Part shown: positions 1 through 8,482 of the stretch, in pieces
How the letters are laid out: the number at the start of each line of letters is the position of its first letter
How positions within the stretch are numbered: position 1 is the stretch's first letter
NCBI GenBank assembly: GCA_050949645.1
Contig: JBMNGC010000001.1
Span: forward strand, 1,860,001 to 1,924,000
Direction: 5' to 3'
Source: RUG369 sp050949645
GTDB lineage: Bacteria > Planctomycetota > Planctomycetia > Pirellulales > Thermoguttaceae
DNA length: 64,000 nt
The notes under the pieces: model-generated
Told to the model about the DNA's origin: nothing
The model's input: the letters and a program-made list of their open reading frames with translations, nothing else
Database searches by the model: none
Translations under genes and position numbers: made by a program

Positions 1-85
1 CGTTCACACGGTCGCCGATGGAAAACTTAGAAACCTTGTCTTTCATGGCGCGTGAGCTTACAAGACGAATGAGTTCTTGACTCAT
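1..85 (-). CDS. rplS: 50S ribosomal protein L19, N-terminal fragment
   Basis: Only the first 28 residues lie in the window; the gene runs off the left edge. They begin MSQELIRLVSSRAM and continue to FSIGDRVN, the pattern of the L19 N-terminus (a short helix, then the GD-V motif of the SH3-like fold). L19 sits at the interface of the ribosomal subunits. It follows trmD on the same strand, as in the widespread rpsP-trmD-rplS operon, and this supports the call on so short a fragment. The ATG is at 85 on the minus strand. Confidence 0.85.
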   Translation of the reverse strand, partial: MSQELIRLVSSRAMKDKVSKFSIGDRVN

Positions 86-281
86 GGGATTATTCCTTAC
101 ATCAGTTAGTTATCGATTTAAGGAGCGCGTTAAGAACTTCCGACATAACGAATCGGACTAAAAAGAAGATCAAACCGAGCGTCAGCTCCAGTTCAGATCA
201 ACCCGTCTCCTTAGCGCGGAAAACGTCGAGGTCGCCGTAGGTCTTTTTCTTTGCGCATGGACGCCGACCGTACAGAACTCG

Positions 282-983
282 TCAATCTTCCTGCAACTCG
301 TCGTCGAAAAGATCAGGACGACGAGCGAATGTTTTTCTTCTGCGATTGACTTCTCGCCACTTGTCGATGAGACCATGGTCGCCGCTAAGGAGTATCTCCG
401 GAACGCTAAGACCACGATATTCTCGAGGTCGCGTGTACTGGTCTTCTTCTAAAAGGCGATTGCCGGAGGAGAAGGAATCGACGATCGCCGAATCTTCGTC
501 TCCCAAAACGCCGGGAATCAAACGCATGACAGAATCAATAATGACCTCAGCCGCTACTTCTCCGCCATTCAAAACGTAGTCGCCGATTGAGATCTCATCA
601 GGCTGGAGAATGTCGACGACGCGCTGGTCAAAGCCTTCGTAACGACCGCAGAGGATCAAGAGGCGTTCTTCGCCGGCGAGTTCCTCGACGACGCGTTGCG
701 TCAACAGTCGCCCCTGAGGCGTCGTCATAACGACTCGACCAGGTCGGTCGCCGTATGACTGAACCTCTTCGACGCAAGGTACGACTCTGTCAACCTTCAG
801 CACCATACCGGGACCGCCCCCAAAGGGACGATCGTCCATCGTGCTGTGTTTATCTCGCGCCCAATTTCGCATATCGTAAAGATTGACTTCAAGCAATCCT
901 CTATCGATCGCGTCTCTCAAAAGGCTTTCAGAGAGATATCCTTCAAAAATGGCAGGAAAGAGCGTGAGTATATCGAACCGCAT
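282..983 (-). CDS. trmD: tRNA (guanine-N1)-methyltransferase TrmD
   Basis: TrmD makes m1G37 in tRNAs using S-adenosylmethionine, which protects against +1 frameshifting. The 233-residue product has the usual family length and the SPOUT trefoil-knot signatures: LCGRYEGFDQRV and IGDYVLNGGE, plus the N-terminal MRFDILTLFP. An in-frame TTG lies four codons upstream at 995, but the ATG at 983 gives the canonical N-terminus and is preferred. It lies between rpsP (68 bp gap) and rplS. rimM, which normally separates rpsP and trmD, is missing here. Function is confident from family motifs and synteny. Confidence 0.96.
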   Translation of the reverse strand: MRFDILTLFPAIFEGYLSESLLRDAIDRGLLEVNLYDMRNWARDKHSTMDDRPFGGGPGMVLKVDRVVPCVEEVQSYGDRPGRVVMTTPQGRLLTQRVVEELAGEERLLILCGRYEGFDQRVVDILQPDEISIGDYVLNGGEVAAEVIIDSVMRLIPGVLGDEDSAIVDSFSSGNRLLEEDQYTRPREYRGLSVPEILLSGDHGLIDKWREVNRRRKTFARRPDLFDDELQED

Positions 984-1051
984 CAAACTAAACAACCGCG
1001 GGGGTCGCGATTAACATATATTTGATAATCGCCGCCAACGTTGAGACTAGC

Positions 1052-1594
1052 TCATTCAGCGTCGGAAGCGTTGTCGGCGGCTGCCTCGTCGGCAGTGGCG
1101 TCGACGTCGGAAGCCTTATCAGCGGCCTTATCTGCGTCGGAAGCTTCGGCTTCGGACTTTTCAGCAGCAGGAGCTTCGGCGTCGGACTTTTCAGCCACGG
1201 GCGCTTCGGCGTCAGAAGTCTTGTCAGAGGTCTTTTTGGCCGCGGGCGCTTTAGCGGCTGGAGTTTCAGCGACAACTGGAACGTCGGGTCGACGACGACG
1301 TGCGGCAAGACGTTCGAGCGCAGCCTTCTGCTCTTCGAGGTTCGTGCCGTTGGTACCGTACTTTTTGATCAGGACGGCGACCTTATCGCTCGGCTGTGCG
1401 CCGACGCCGAGCCAATAATCGATGCGATCGCTCTTGAGCGACGCGCGCGCGTCCTTTTCAGGAACGAGCGGATCATAGAAGCCAAGCTCTTCAATAACGC
1501 GACCGTCGCGTGGACGACGAATGTCGACGGCGACGATGCGGAAAAACGGTCGATGTTTACGACCGAACTTCTTCATTCTTATTCGTACTGACAT
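1052..1594 (-). CDS. rpsP: 30S ribosomal protein S16 with long acidic Ala-rich tail
   Basis: Residues 1-90 are a normal S16 (MSVRIRMKKFGRKHRPFFRI, then VDIRRPRDGR, LGFYDPL, and the DRIDYWLGVGAQPSD region), a structural protein of the small subunit body. S16 usually ends near residue 80-90. Here about 90 further residues follow, made of Ala, Asp, Glu, Ser and Lys with a 10-residue unit of the type SDAEAPVAEK repeated with drift, probably disordered and strongly acidic. A longer reading frame extends 38 codons upstream, but the ATG at 1594 gives the canonical S16 start. It is downstream of ffh and upstream of trmD, likely co-transcribed with trmD and rplS. Confidence 0.95.
   Translation of the reverse strand: MSVRIRMKKFGRKHRPFFRIVAVDIRRPRDGRVIEELGFYDPLVPEKDARASLKSDRIDYWLGVGAQPSDKVAVLIKKYGTNGTNLEEQKAALERLAARRRRPDVPVVAETPAAKAPAAKKTSDKTSDAEAPVAEKSDAEAPAAEKSEAEASDADKAADKASDVDATADEAAADNASDAE
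1143..1218. repeat. 30-bp coding tandem repeat in rpsP tail
   Basis: Two 30-bp units beginning GCTTCGGC (plus strand) at about 1143 and 1173 and a partial third at 1203 encode the 10-residue SDAEAPxAEK units of the S16 tail. The units are diverged and in frame, so this is an intragenic amino-acid repeat and not a CRISPR or mobile repeat. Confidence 0.75.
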
Positions 1595-1808
1595 GTGTAA
1601 ATCCCTAAAAACAGTGTTGGTTTCCAATCCTGCAGATCGGAGCTGAAATTCAACCCGGACGCCTCCGCTCCGGTCGAGCGACTTGTTCGACCGCGTCCGC
1701 CGGCGCAAACGTCAAGGTTCGGCGCTTAAAACGCATCTGACGGCGTTTTCCGATCGTATGCGCGACGCTCGCGCGGAGCGCGTATTCCGTATCTTCTGAG
1801 TATTGTTT

Positions 1809-3284
1809 CTATTTCTTCTTGCGCTTTTTGTCGCGTCGAATCTTTTCACGGCGCTTGCGCTCCGCCTCGCGTTCTTTCGGCGTAAGCCGCTTACCAGTCG
1901 AACGTTTCTTCGCAGGCCCCATCTGCGCGAAGGGGTTCTGGACCTGACGAATCATATCGCTCATCATTTTCATCCGGCCGCCGGCGCTCGACGATGAAAA
2001 TCCTTTGACCATCGTCGAGGTCTTTTTGTGCATCTCAAGGAGTTCGTTCACGCTCCTCACGTCAACGCCCGCGCCAGCGGCGATACGCTTCTTACGACGC
2101 GAATCGATGATCTCGGGACGACGGCGTTCCTCGGGAGTCATCGAGTCAATCACGCCGCCAATTTTGCTCAACTCTTGGTCGGGGTCGACGTCGAGTTCGC
2201 CCATAATGCTGCTGATACGACCCATGCCCGGGATAAAGCTCATCAGCTTGCTCATGGAGCCGAGACGCGAGGCCTGCGTCATCTGTCGGCGGAAGTCGTC
2301 GAGCGTAAAGACGCCCTTCTCAAGTTGCTCCTGCTGACGCGCAAGTTCTTCTTCATCGAACTTTGACTGAACCTGCTCGATGAGCGTCATCATGTCGCCC
2401 ATGCCGAGCATCCGGCTCGCCATCCGATCCGGATGGAACGCTTCGAGCGCGTCGAGCGTCTCGCCGACGCCGATGAACTTGATCGGGACGCCGGTGATCG
2501 CTTTAACGGAGAGCGCCGCGCCTCCGCGCGCGTCGCCGTCGAGTTTGGTGAGGATGACTCCGTCGAGCTCAAGCGCGTCGTTAAACGCCTTCGCGCTGTT
2601 GACCGCGTCCTGACCCGTCATCGCGTCGACGACGAAGTAAACCTGGTCTGGCTGAACCTTGCGATCGATCTCGTCGAGCTGCTTCATCAGCTCGTCGTCT
2701 ATATGGAGACGACCCGCCGTGTCAAGAATCACGACGTCGACTTCTTTGGCCTTCGCTTCTTTGAGCGCGCGACGACATACGTCGACGGGGTCCTTCGATT
2801 CGCGATCGACGAAAACAGGAACGCTAAGCTGACCGCCTAAAATCTCAAGCTGGTCGATAGCGGCGGGACGCTGAAGGTCTGCCGCGACGAACATCGGCTT
2901 GCGCCCCGACTGCAGAAGCATCTTGCCGAGCTTACCGCTTGTCGTCGTTTTACCAGAACCCTGCAGTCCGCAGAGCATGATCGTCGTGAAAGGCTTTTTC
3001 GCGGGAATCGTGGAGTCGACGGGCCCCATGAGCGCGATAAGCTCTTCGTTAACGATCTGAAGGATCTGCTGGGTAGGATTGAGCGCGCGAGAGACCTCGG
3101 TTCCGAGAAACTTCTCTTCGACATTTTTGACAAAATCGTTCGCAACGTCGACGCTCGCGTCGGCCTCCAGGAGCGCTTTACGCACCAGCTCAAGACCTTC
3201 GCGAACGTTCGTTTCCGTAAGACGACCGCGTCCGGTCATCGAACGAAATGCGTTGGAAAGTTGAGTTGTCAGCGATTCAAACAT
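1809..3284 (-). CDS. ffh: Signal recognition particle protein Ffh
   Basis: Ffh is the SRP54 GTPase that binds signal sequences with the 4.5S RNA and targets nascent membrane proteins to FtsY. The 491-residue product has the N domain (MFESLTTQLSNAFRSMTGRGRL), the G domain with P-loop GLQGSGKTTT, DTAGRL and TKLDGDARGG, and a C-terminal methionine-rich M domain (SKLMSFIPGMGRI). The tail is very basic (RREKIRRDKKRKKK). Length is slightly above the usual 450. It lies upstream of rpsP on the same strand, the standard synteny. No SRP RNA gene was recognised in this window. Confidence 0.97.
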   Translation of the reverse strand: MFESLTTQLSNAFRSMTGRGRLTETNVREGLELVRKALLEADASVDVANDFVKNVEEKFLGTEVSRALNPTQQILQIVNEELIALMGPVDSTIPAKKPFTTIMLCGLQGSGKTTTSGKLGKMLLQSGRKPMFVAADLQRPAAIDQLEILGGQLSVPVFVDRESKDPVDVCRRALKEAKAKEVDVVILDTAGRLHIDDELMKQLDEIDRKVQPDQVYFVVDAMTGQDAVNSAKAFNDALELDGVILTKLDGDARGGAALSVKAITGVPIKFIGVGETLDALEAFHPDRMASRMLGMGDMMTLIEQVQSKFDEEELARQQEQLEKGVFTLDDFRRQMTQASRLGSMSKLMSFIPGMGRISSIMGELDVDPDQELSKIGGVIDSMTPEERRRPEIIDSRRKKRIAAGAGVDVRSVNELLEMHKKTSTMVKGFSSSSAGGRMKMMSDMIRQVQNPFAQMGPAKKRSTGKRLTPKEREAERKRREKIRRDKKRKKK

Positions 3285-3425
3285 GTTTCAAACTCGTCTT
3301 AAAAACGTTCCTGGCTCGCAGTCCACACGCCCCATTACATAAAAAAAACGCCTCCCGTCTCGTCGTTTCAGTTCCTTGCGGAACTAGCGCGACCAGTAGA
3401 CAGAAAGACCCCTTGCGGTTGTAGC

Positions 3426-3453
3426 ATTCTACCGTCAAAATGGATTACCGCAA
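3426..3453 (-). promoter_or_regulatory. Candidate ffh promoter within an inverted repeat
   Basis: Read on the minus strand, TTGCGG (3453-3448), a 16-bp spacer and TAGAAT (3431-3426) match a sigma70-type promoter. A perfect 9-bp inverted repeat, CCTTGCGGT at 3411-3419 and ACCGCAAGG at 3447-3455, brackets it: one arm covers the -35 hexamer and the other the predicted start point. That geometry suggests an operator, but no regulator is identified. Confidence 0.45.
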
Positions 3454-3657
3454 GGTCCGACGTGCAGAAATTACAGCATATTGTCAATTCTCTCTTTTTA
3501 AAGCCCCTCTTCATGCTCCATGGCTCGAAACTAAGAAATCTTAAGGGGCCTCGACGTCGTTGAATTTGATTTTTTCATGCTCTCAGTCACTATTATTAGC
3601 CGCGTTTTTCAAAATATAATATTTAAAAAATAACGTCCGGTTTTCTACCATTTTTTA

Positions 3658-3686
3658 TTGACTTTGTTACACTCAATAATTATACT
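3658..3686 (+). promoter_or_regulatory. Sigma70-type promoter of the DUF1559 gene
   Basis: TTGACT (3658-3663), an exact 17-bp spacer and TATACT (3681-3686) form a near-consensus promoter. Transcription would start near 3693 and leave a leader of about 100 nt before the ATG at 3797. This is one of the two best promoter matches seen in the window. Confidence 0.65.
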
Positions 3687-3796
3687 ATTTTTTATCGGGG
3701 GTGTGTATCGAATCCTGTTATAAAGCTCGTCTGCGTCGTGGACGTAGCTCCGTCGCTCTTTACATTACACCCCCATATATAGCAAAGGAGTTTATT

Positions 3797-4894
3797 ATGA
3801 GTAAGTCTTTTCGTAGGAATCGAGCTTTCACCTTGGTCGAGCTCCTGGTTGTCATCGCTATTATCGGGATTTTGATTGGGCTACTTCTTCCTGCTGTCCA
3901 GGCGGCGCGCGAAGCCGCTAGACGAATGCAATGCAGCAACAACCTCAAGCAACTCGCGCTTGCAGTACACAACATGCATGACGTCGAAGGACACTTCCCC
4001 TCCCTCGCCTACCAGAAGGGATACGACACGAAGGGCTTCAGCTGGCGCATCAGTTGGGGACCGATGCTCTTCCCTTACGTTGAACAGACGGCTCGTTATA
4101 ATCTCGTCGTCGACTCCGGAATCGAACCCTATGTCACCACGGCGAAAGCTACCGTAGACGGGGTAGAATACGACAACCCGTACGCCTACGTCATCGACAC
4201 GTTCCTGTGCCCGTCCGAAGTCGTCACCGACCCGATCGACGGCGTTATCGCGCCGACAAGTTATCGCATCAATCTCGGCGACGAAACCTTCAACAACACC
4301 GTGAGTTATACCAGAGACATTCTTAATCGCGGCGTGGCCTCCCGAGGCGATCAAGTGACGATCAAGATGTCGTCGATTATCGACGGTACGAGCAATACGG
4401 GTCTTTTTGCGGAATCCACGATTGCGACCAGCATGGACGCCGAAATCAAGACGCTCCGAGGCGGAATCGCTCAGACAACCGCCGACGTCTACCGCATGCC
4501 GATCTCCCTCGTTGAAGAATGCCGTGGGTATCGCGACGGCGCCAATCTGAAGACCTCCTTCCCGAGTTCTCGTCGCGGTGCGCGCATCGGCGACGCTTAT
4601 GGCCCCGTCTTCACCGGAGTTCACTGGATTCTGCCCCCGAACTCCCCAACCTGCTCCTACAACAACTACGAATTTACCTTCAACGCCGCGTCGAGTTATC
4701 ACTCCGGCGGTTGTCAGGTCGCCATGTGCGACGGTTCGGTTCGCTTCGTCTCTGATACGATCGACTGCAAGCGCAGCGACTACAACGACCTGCCTACCGA
4801 TACCTTGACCGTCGGCAACAGCGGCGAGTCCTATTTTGGAGTCTGGGGCGCGCTCGGCACTCGTAACGGCAGCGAGACGACCTCGTCTCTCTGA
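3797..4894 (+). CDS. DUF1559 domain prepilin-like protein
   Basis: Planctomycete DUF1559 proteins are pseudopilin-like exported proteins of unknown exact role, present in many copies per genome. This 365-residue protein has the type IV pilin N-terminus (basic MSKSFRRNRA, cleavage site, FTLVELLVVIAIIGILIGLL, Glu at mature +5) and then the family block PAVQAAREAARRMQC. Near residue 302 it has the H-X9-DG C-terminal signature (His, nine residues, DGSVRF). Residue -1 at the cleavage site is Ala rather than the usual Gly. The ATG at 3797 follows AAAGGAG with 6-7 nt spacing; an upstream in-frame extension lacks a ribosome site. A small lipoprotein gene follows on the same strand. The A24 peptidase at 36175-37527 could process it. 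Confidence 0.95.
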   Translation: MSKSFRRNRAFTLVELLVVIAIIGILIGLLLPAVQAAREAARRMQCSNNLKQLALAVHNMHDVEGHFPSLAYQKGYDTKGFSWRISWGPMLFPYVEQTARYNLVVDSGIEPYVTTAKATVDGVEYDNPYAYVIDTFLCPSEVVTDPIDGVIAPTSYRINLGDETFNNTVSYTRDILNRGVASRGDQVTIKMSSIIDGTSNTGLFAESTIATSMDAEIKTLRGGIAQTTADVYRMPISLVEECRGYRDGANLKTSFPSSRRGARIGDAYGPVFTGVHWILPPNSPTCSYNNYEFTFNAASSYHSGGCQVAMCDGSVRFVSDTIDCKRSDYNDLPTDTLTVGNSGESYFGVWGALGTRNGSETTSSL

Positions 4895-5006
4895 CGCCGA
4901 TTTTGCAACGCGAACGCGCTTGGTCTTCAGCCCTCTTTTGTACGCTCGAAGGAGGGCTCGAACGACGTGATTCTTATCCCTTATCCTTACGGAGGTTTCA
5001 AAAACT

Positions 5007-5522
5007 ATGCGTTATATTAAAGCGCTCCCCCTTCTTGCGCTAACGCTCATGCTGTGCGTCGGATGCGGTCCGAAAAAGCCTGACGGCATTCCAAGTCTCT
5101 ATCCAACGACTATTAAGGTAGTCAAGAGCGGCTCGCCTGTCGCCGACGCGAACGTTATTCTCGTGCCCGCATCAGGCACAACGTCGGGAAGCTGGTCTGT
5201 CGCCGGTGTAACAGACTCGTCCGGAGTCGCGACTATTGAAACCTCGCAGGGCGACTGGAAAGCGCCAGGCGCGCCCGAGGGAGAGTACCAGTATTACATA
5301 ACAAAGCTCGCTAAGATCGAGGAACCTGAACCGCCCGCTGATATGGATAGCGACGAAGAAGCTAAAGAAGCATACTATGCGGAGCGACTTAAGAGACTCG
5401 AGGCCGCTAGTACGGAGATTCCGAAAGCGCTCAACTCGACGAGCACGAGCGACCTGAGCGTCACTGTTGCTGCCGGTTCTGGCGGAACCGCGGAAGTCGA
5501 CGTCGACGAATACGCTGAGTAA
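5007..5522 (+). CDS. Small putative lipoprotein with transthyretin-like fold
   Basis: The 171-residue product starts with a lipoprotein-type signal (MRYIKALPLLALTLMLCVGC; probable lipidated Cys20, though the -3 residue is Cys rather than Leu). The mature part (TIKVVKSGSPVADANVILVP, then GVTDSSGVATIET) looks like the carboxypeptidase-regulatory/transthyretin-like beta-sandwich. Such small lipoproteins commonly sit after DUF1559 genes in planctomycetes. It is 112 bp downstream of the DUF1559 gene, with GGAGG before the ATG, and is followed by a strong terminator, so the two may form a transcription unit. Molecular role unknown. Confidence 0.85.
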   Translation: MRYIKALPLLALTLMLCVGCGPKKPDGIPSLYPTTIKVVKSGSPVADANVILVPASGTTSGSWSVAGVTDSSGVATIETSQGDWKAPGAPEGEYQYYITKLAKIEEPEPPADMDSDEEAKEAYYAERLKRLEAASTEIPKALNSTSTSDLSVTVAAGSGGTAEVDVDEYAE

Positions 5523-5565
5523 GCGTCGCGTCATTCCGACAAGTTGAAGCCTATCTTCAAGAAAT

Positions 5566-5603
5566 AGAAGAGGAGCCGCGTTAAACCGGCTCCTCTTTTT
5601 TTG
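5566..5603 (+). terminator. Rho-independent terminator after the lipoprotein gene
   Basis: An 11-bp stem AAGAGGAGCCG (5568-5578) pairs with CGGCTCCTCTT (5587-5597) around an 8-nt loop and runs into a T tract. It separates the plus-strand lipoprotein gene from the convergent minus-strand gene that ends at 5605. Confidence 0.9.
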
Positions 5604-5604
5604 T

Positions 5605-8226
5605 TCAAAAGGATTCCGCAGCGTAGAAGAGCACGTTCGTCGCAAGGTAGAAAGCGCTCGTTTGCGTGAGCCCTTCGCAGTTAGCCGCCATATTATTTTC
5701 GAGCGCGCAGCTCACGTCGAATGGCGAGAAGAGCAGAATCCAGCGCTCGTCGCGTTTGATTCCTTTGAGAATCGGCGGGGAATTGATCGTTTCCGTTGTC
5801 GATCTGCCCTCTCTGTCGAGTTTTTGAAGACGATATTGCAGCGTAGCAATCTTGAATCCCCCGTAGGCGCCAGTAAAAAGCGGGTCGTCGGCCGGCACGT
5901 CGACGAGCTGTTCGCCGGGTAAAACGGCGGCGAGCTCGTCCTGGAGCGAACTTTGAAACGCGGGCGACGCGCAGACGGCGTTGACAAAAAGAAAACCGCC
6001 GCGCTCAAAGTAGAGGCGAAGTCGTTCGCGTTCTTCTTCATTGAAGGAAAAGGCGTTGCGACCGTGCATAAAAAGCGTCGGATAATCGAAGACGTCGTCA
6101 TTCTTGAGGGACGTTCGCGGCACGTACAGCTGAACCGGAATTCCCAGCCGGGACCGGATCGTCTTCATGAGATTCGGGATGGCGCGAGGCGCGCATGAGG
6201 ATCCGCCGTACTCTAAAATTCCAGCGAAAAGGCTGTTTCTTACCTCTTTGTGTTTCTCAAGTTCCTCTCCGACGTCGGCGGCGATCTCGTCTTTAAACTT
6301 CATCTGACGGTTCGTCGCGTACGCGCAGATATTGACGCCGAGGATAAACGCCGCCTCCTGTTCTTCAAGAGCGCGAGCGGACGGCGGGTTCGTCGCGACG
6401 AATCCGCGCGGCCGTTTCGTCGCCGCTTCCCATAAGCAGGAAAGAGAGGGTCGATCGTCGAAAACGCTCGGCGCCTGTCCGTCGGGGCCGCGCTGCGGTC
6501 TATACGCGGGCGCGAACACGACGCTCGTCCGGCATCCAAAATCAATTCCCAGGAGCGGTCGCACGTATTCGACGGGCATAGGCTTCTCAGCCGACCAAAT
6601 CGGGTGATTCGGTTCAAGGAGCGTCAATTCGCCGCCCCCGTCCTCCGCCAGAACTTCGCGCATGAGTTGACGAAAACCTTTTTCAAAGGAGACGTCGCCG
6701 TCGAGCGCCTCGGCGAAAATAAAACCGCCCTGTTCCAGATATCCGCGCAGATTCTGGACGAGCGTTTTCTTTTCATCAGGATTCTCGGGGATCGGGTCAG
6801 AAACGCCGCTGATCGCAAGGATCGGAGTTTGAAGAAGATCGTCGAGCGTCGCCTTCCGCGAATCGATCGTCTGCCAGACCATTCGCTGATCCCATTCTTT
6901 TTCGACGCGTTCCGTTAAATGAGCGAGATCGTTCGGATGTTCGTTCCACTGATTCTCCTCTCCGTACTTCAACTTCGATATAAGCGTCGGCCAGCGTCCT
7001 TTCGAAAGAAAGAGAAGCGCGAAGGACGTCGTCACGCAACTGTTGTTGGCGAAGTCTTTTTGCGCATTCCAGAACTCGGAGAGAACCCCTTTGCGACGCA
7101 GCAGCGTCTCAGCGCCCTCGCGATACCAGTCGCTCTGTCCGACGAAACGATTCGCCGTGAGACGCCCGACGCGTTCGAGACCGTAAAGATAGTAATAAAA
7201 ATACGAGTCGCTCCCCGCCGCGCGACCAGGATTCGTATTGACGCTAAAATGCTTTCCAAGCCAATTGAGTCCCCGAGAAATCCGAAGAGCGATCTCGTCT
7301 TCGACTTCCTCGCAGCAATGCGCGCGGTCTCCCTCGAGCCGCGCGCGCGCCGCTTCGCGAACGCCGGAGCAAATCGCGAGCGAGGCAATCCCCGCGCACG
7401 TCATGCTCCCCGTGCCGTAGCCGCTAGGAAAGCCTTCCGCGTTAAGGGTAGAGGAACGATATCCCCATGAACCGTCGTCGTTCTGCATCCGCAGCCAGTA
7501 GTTCTCCGCGTTGTTCCAGACGTCGTCGTCAATCCTAAATCCTGCAAGTTCTGCCTCAAAGAGCGCGAGAATTGCAAATTGCGAGTTCGAGTTATCGGCG
7601 CGTTCCGATTCCTGGCGATTACCGACGTAAGACCATCCTCCAAAATGATCGTTGCGCGTTTTCATCTGACGCGCAACGAGCCACGCGAGGTTCGATTCGA
7701 TCTCAGCGCGATATTCGACGGGATCGGCAATGCAAAAGACCATCGTCTGGAGAGAAATCGGATAGGTTTGATTCTGATCGAGCGCAGAAAATCCGCGAAG
7801 ATACTCGAGCGCGGCCGCGAGCGTCGGATCGTTCTTATCCAGCCCGGCGTTCAAAAGCGCGAGAGCGCAGAGCGCGGTCGTGCCCGGCTCATAGCCCGGG
7901 TATTCCTGCCAGGAGCCCTTGTTGGTCTGGCGTTTCTGAAGGTAGGAGACGGCGCCGTCGATCGCCGCGCGAACCGCTTCCGCAGAAAGAGATTCCCTGC
8001 CCGACGTCGCCGCGCTCACGTCGTTCGCGTCTTCCTCGGGCTCAAGATCGTCGGCGTAAAAGTCAGACGTTTCAACGGCCGCGGTCGAAGATCCGCGCGG
8101 AACGAGGGTCGTGCGCTGGGCGCTCGCAGGAAGAACCGGCAAAAGAAACGCCAGCGTTAAGATCATGAGAAGTGCGACGCGACGAACTCGTCGTCTTAAA
8201 GTTTCATCAAAGCGTTCTTTCGTCAT
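5605..8226 (-). CDS. Secreted prenyltransferase-like repeat protein with DUF4159 domains
   Basis: The 873-residue protein has an N-terminal signal/anchor (residues 16-37, ending ASA), then alpha/alpha-toroid repeats of the squalene-cyclase/prenyltransferase type (AAIDGAVSYLQKRQTNKGSW, GTTALCALALLNAG, DDGSWGYRSS; roughly residues 85-420). The C-terminal 400 residues hold two related units: ILAISGVSDPIPENP..., then GYLEQGGFIFAEA, and YPTLFMHGRNAFSF..., then LYFERGGFLFVNAVC. The second is typical DUF4159 and the first looks like a degenerate copy. Function is not established. In planctomycetes such genes often lie beside MoxR/DUF58/VWA genes; here the gene stands alone and the MoxR gene is 24 kb away. 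Confidence 0.85.
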   Translation of the reverse strand: MTKERFDETLRRRVRRVALLMILTLAFLLPVLPASAQRTTLVPRGSSTAAVETSDFYADDLEPEEDANDVSAATSGRESLSAEAVRAAIDGAVSYLQKRQTNKGSWQEYPGYEPGTTALCALALLNAGLDKNDPTLAAALEYLRGFSALDQNQTYPISLQTMVFCIADPVEYRAEIESNLAWLVARQMKTRNDHFGGWSYVGNRQESERADNSNSQFAILALFEAELAGFRIDDDVWNNAENYWLRMQNDDGSWGYRSSTLNAEGFPSGYGTGSMTCAGIASLAICSGVREAARARLEGDRAHCCEEVEDEIALRISRGLNWLGKHFSVNTNPGRAAGSDSYFYYYLYGLERVGRLTANRFVGQSDWYREGAETLLRRKGVLSEFWNAQKDFANNSCVTTSFALLFLSKGRWPTLISKLKYGEENQWNEHPNDLAHLTERVEKEWDQRMVWQTIDSRKATLDDLLQTPILAISGVSDPIPENPDEKKTLVQNLRGYLEQGGFIFAEALDGDVSFEKGFRQLMREVLAEDGGGELTLLEPNHPIWSAEKPMPVEYVRPLLGIDFGCRTSVVFAPAYRPQRGPDGQAPSVFDDRPSLSCLWEAATKRPRGFVATNPPSARALEEQEAAFILGVNICAYATNRQMKFKDEIAADVGEELEKHKEVRNSLFAGILEYGGSSCAPRAIPNLMKTIRSRLGIPVQLYVPRTSLKNDDVFDYPTLFMHGRNAFSFNEEERERLRLYFERGGFLFVNAVCASPAFQSSLQDELAAVLPGEQLVDVPADDPLFTGAYGGFKIATLQYRLQKLDREGRSTTETINSPPILKGIKRDERWILLFSPFDVSCALENNMAANCEGLTQTSAFYLATNVLFYAAESF

Positions 8227-8428
8227 ACAGTTCCAGTCCTCGCGGCGCGGCGCCTCAGTTAATCGGTCAGGGACGGAGTCTGCTCGAACCGCGTTCGGCG
8301 CCGCCCTGTCTCACCGACGATCATGATAAAGAGTACCGGCAAAAAAACGAAAGCGCAAGAGAAAAAGTTAAAAAAGAAGAGGCTGGAATAAGCAGACGGC
8401 GCAAGTCCACAACCTCGTGAAAGACACA

Positions 8429-8458
8429 AGCCCGAATGCCGTCAGGGGCGTTCGGGCT
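8429..8458 (-). terminator. Hairpin terminator after the FHA-sigma54 gene
   Basis: A 12-bp stem AGCCCGAATGCC/GGCGTTCGGGCT with one G-T pair lies just past the stop of the minus-strand activator gene. On that strand it is followed by a modest T-rich run (TTGTGTCTTT). Confidence 0.65.
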
Positions 8459-8482
8459 CGAATCTTTTGCGAACTCTCGATT

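Larger units (their letters stand above)
3285..3796. other. Intergenic region between divergent ffh and DUF1559 gene
   Basis: This 512-bp gap separates divergent genes and holds no convincing ORF. It contains a candidate ffh promoter overlapped by a 9-bp inverted repeat (3411-3455), an AT-rich block at 3580-3690, and a good promoter for the DUF1559 gene at 3658-3686. A small inverted repeat GTTCC-TTGC-GGAAC lies at 3371-3384. Confidence 0.7.

Noticed and set aside
1143..1218. Short direct repeats as a possible CRISPR array
   Set aside because: The repeats are contiguous without spacers, diverged, in frame and inside rpsP.
1022..1591. 189-codon Gly/Phe/Ser-rich open frame antisense to rpsP
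   Set aside because: The Gly-rich repeats are the reverse complement of the S16 Ala/Asp repeat; no start signal.
3881..4702. 273-codon frame antisense to the DUF1559 gene
   Set aside because: It overlaps a certain gene and has no domain or ribosome site.
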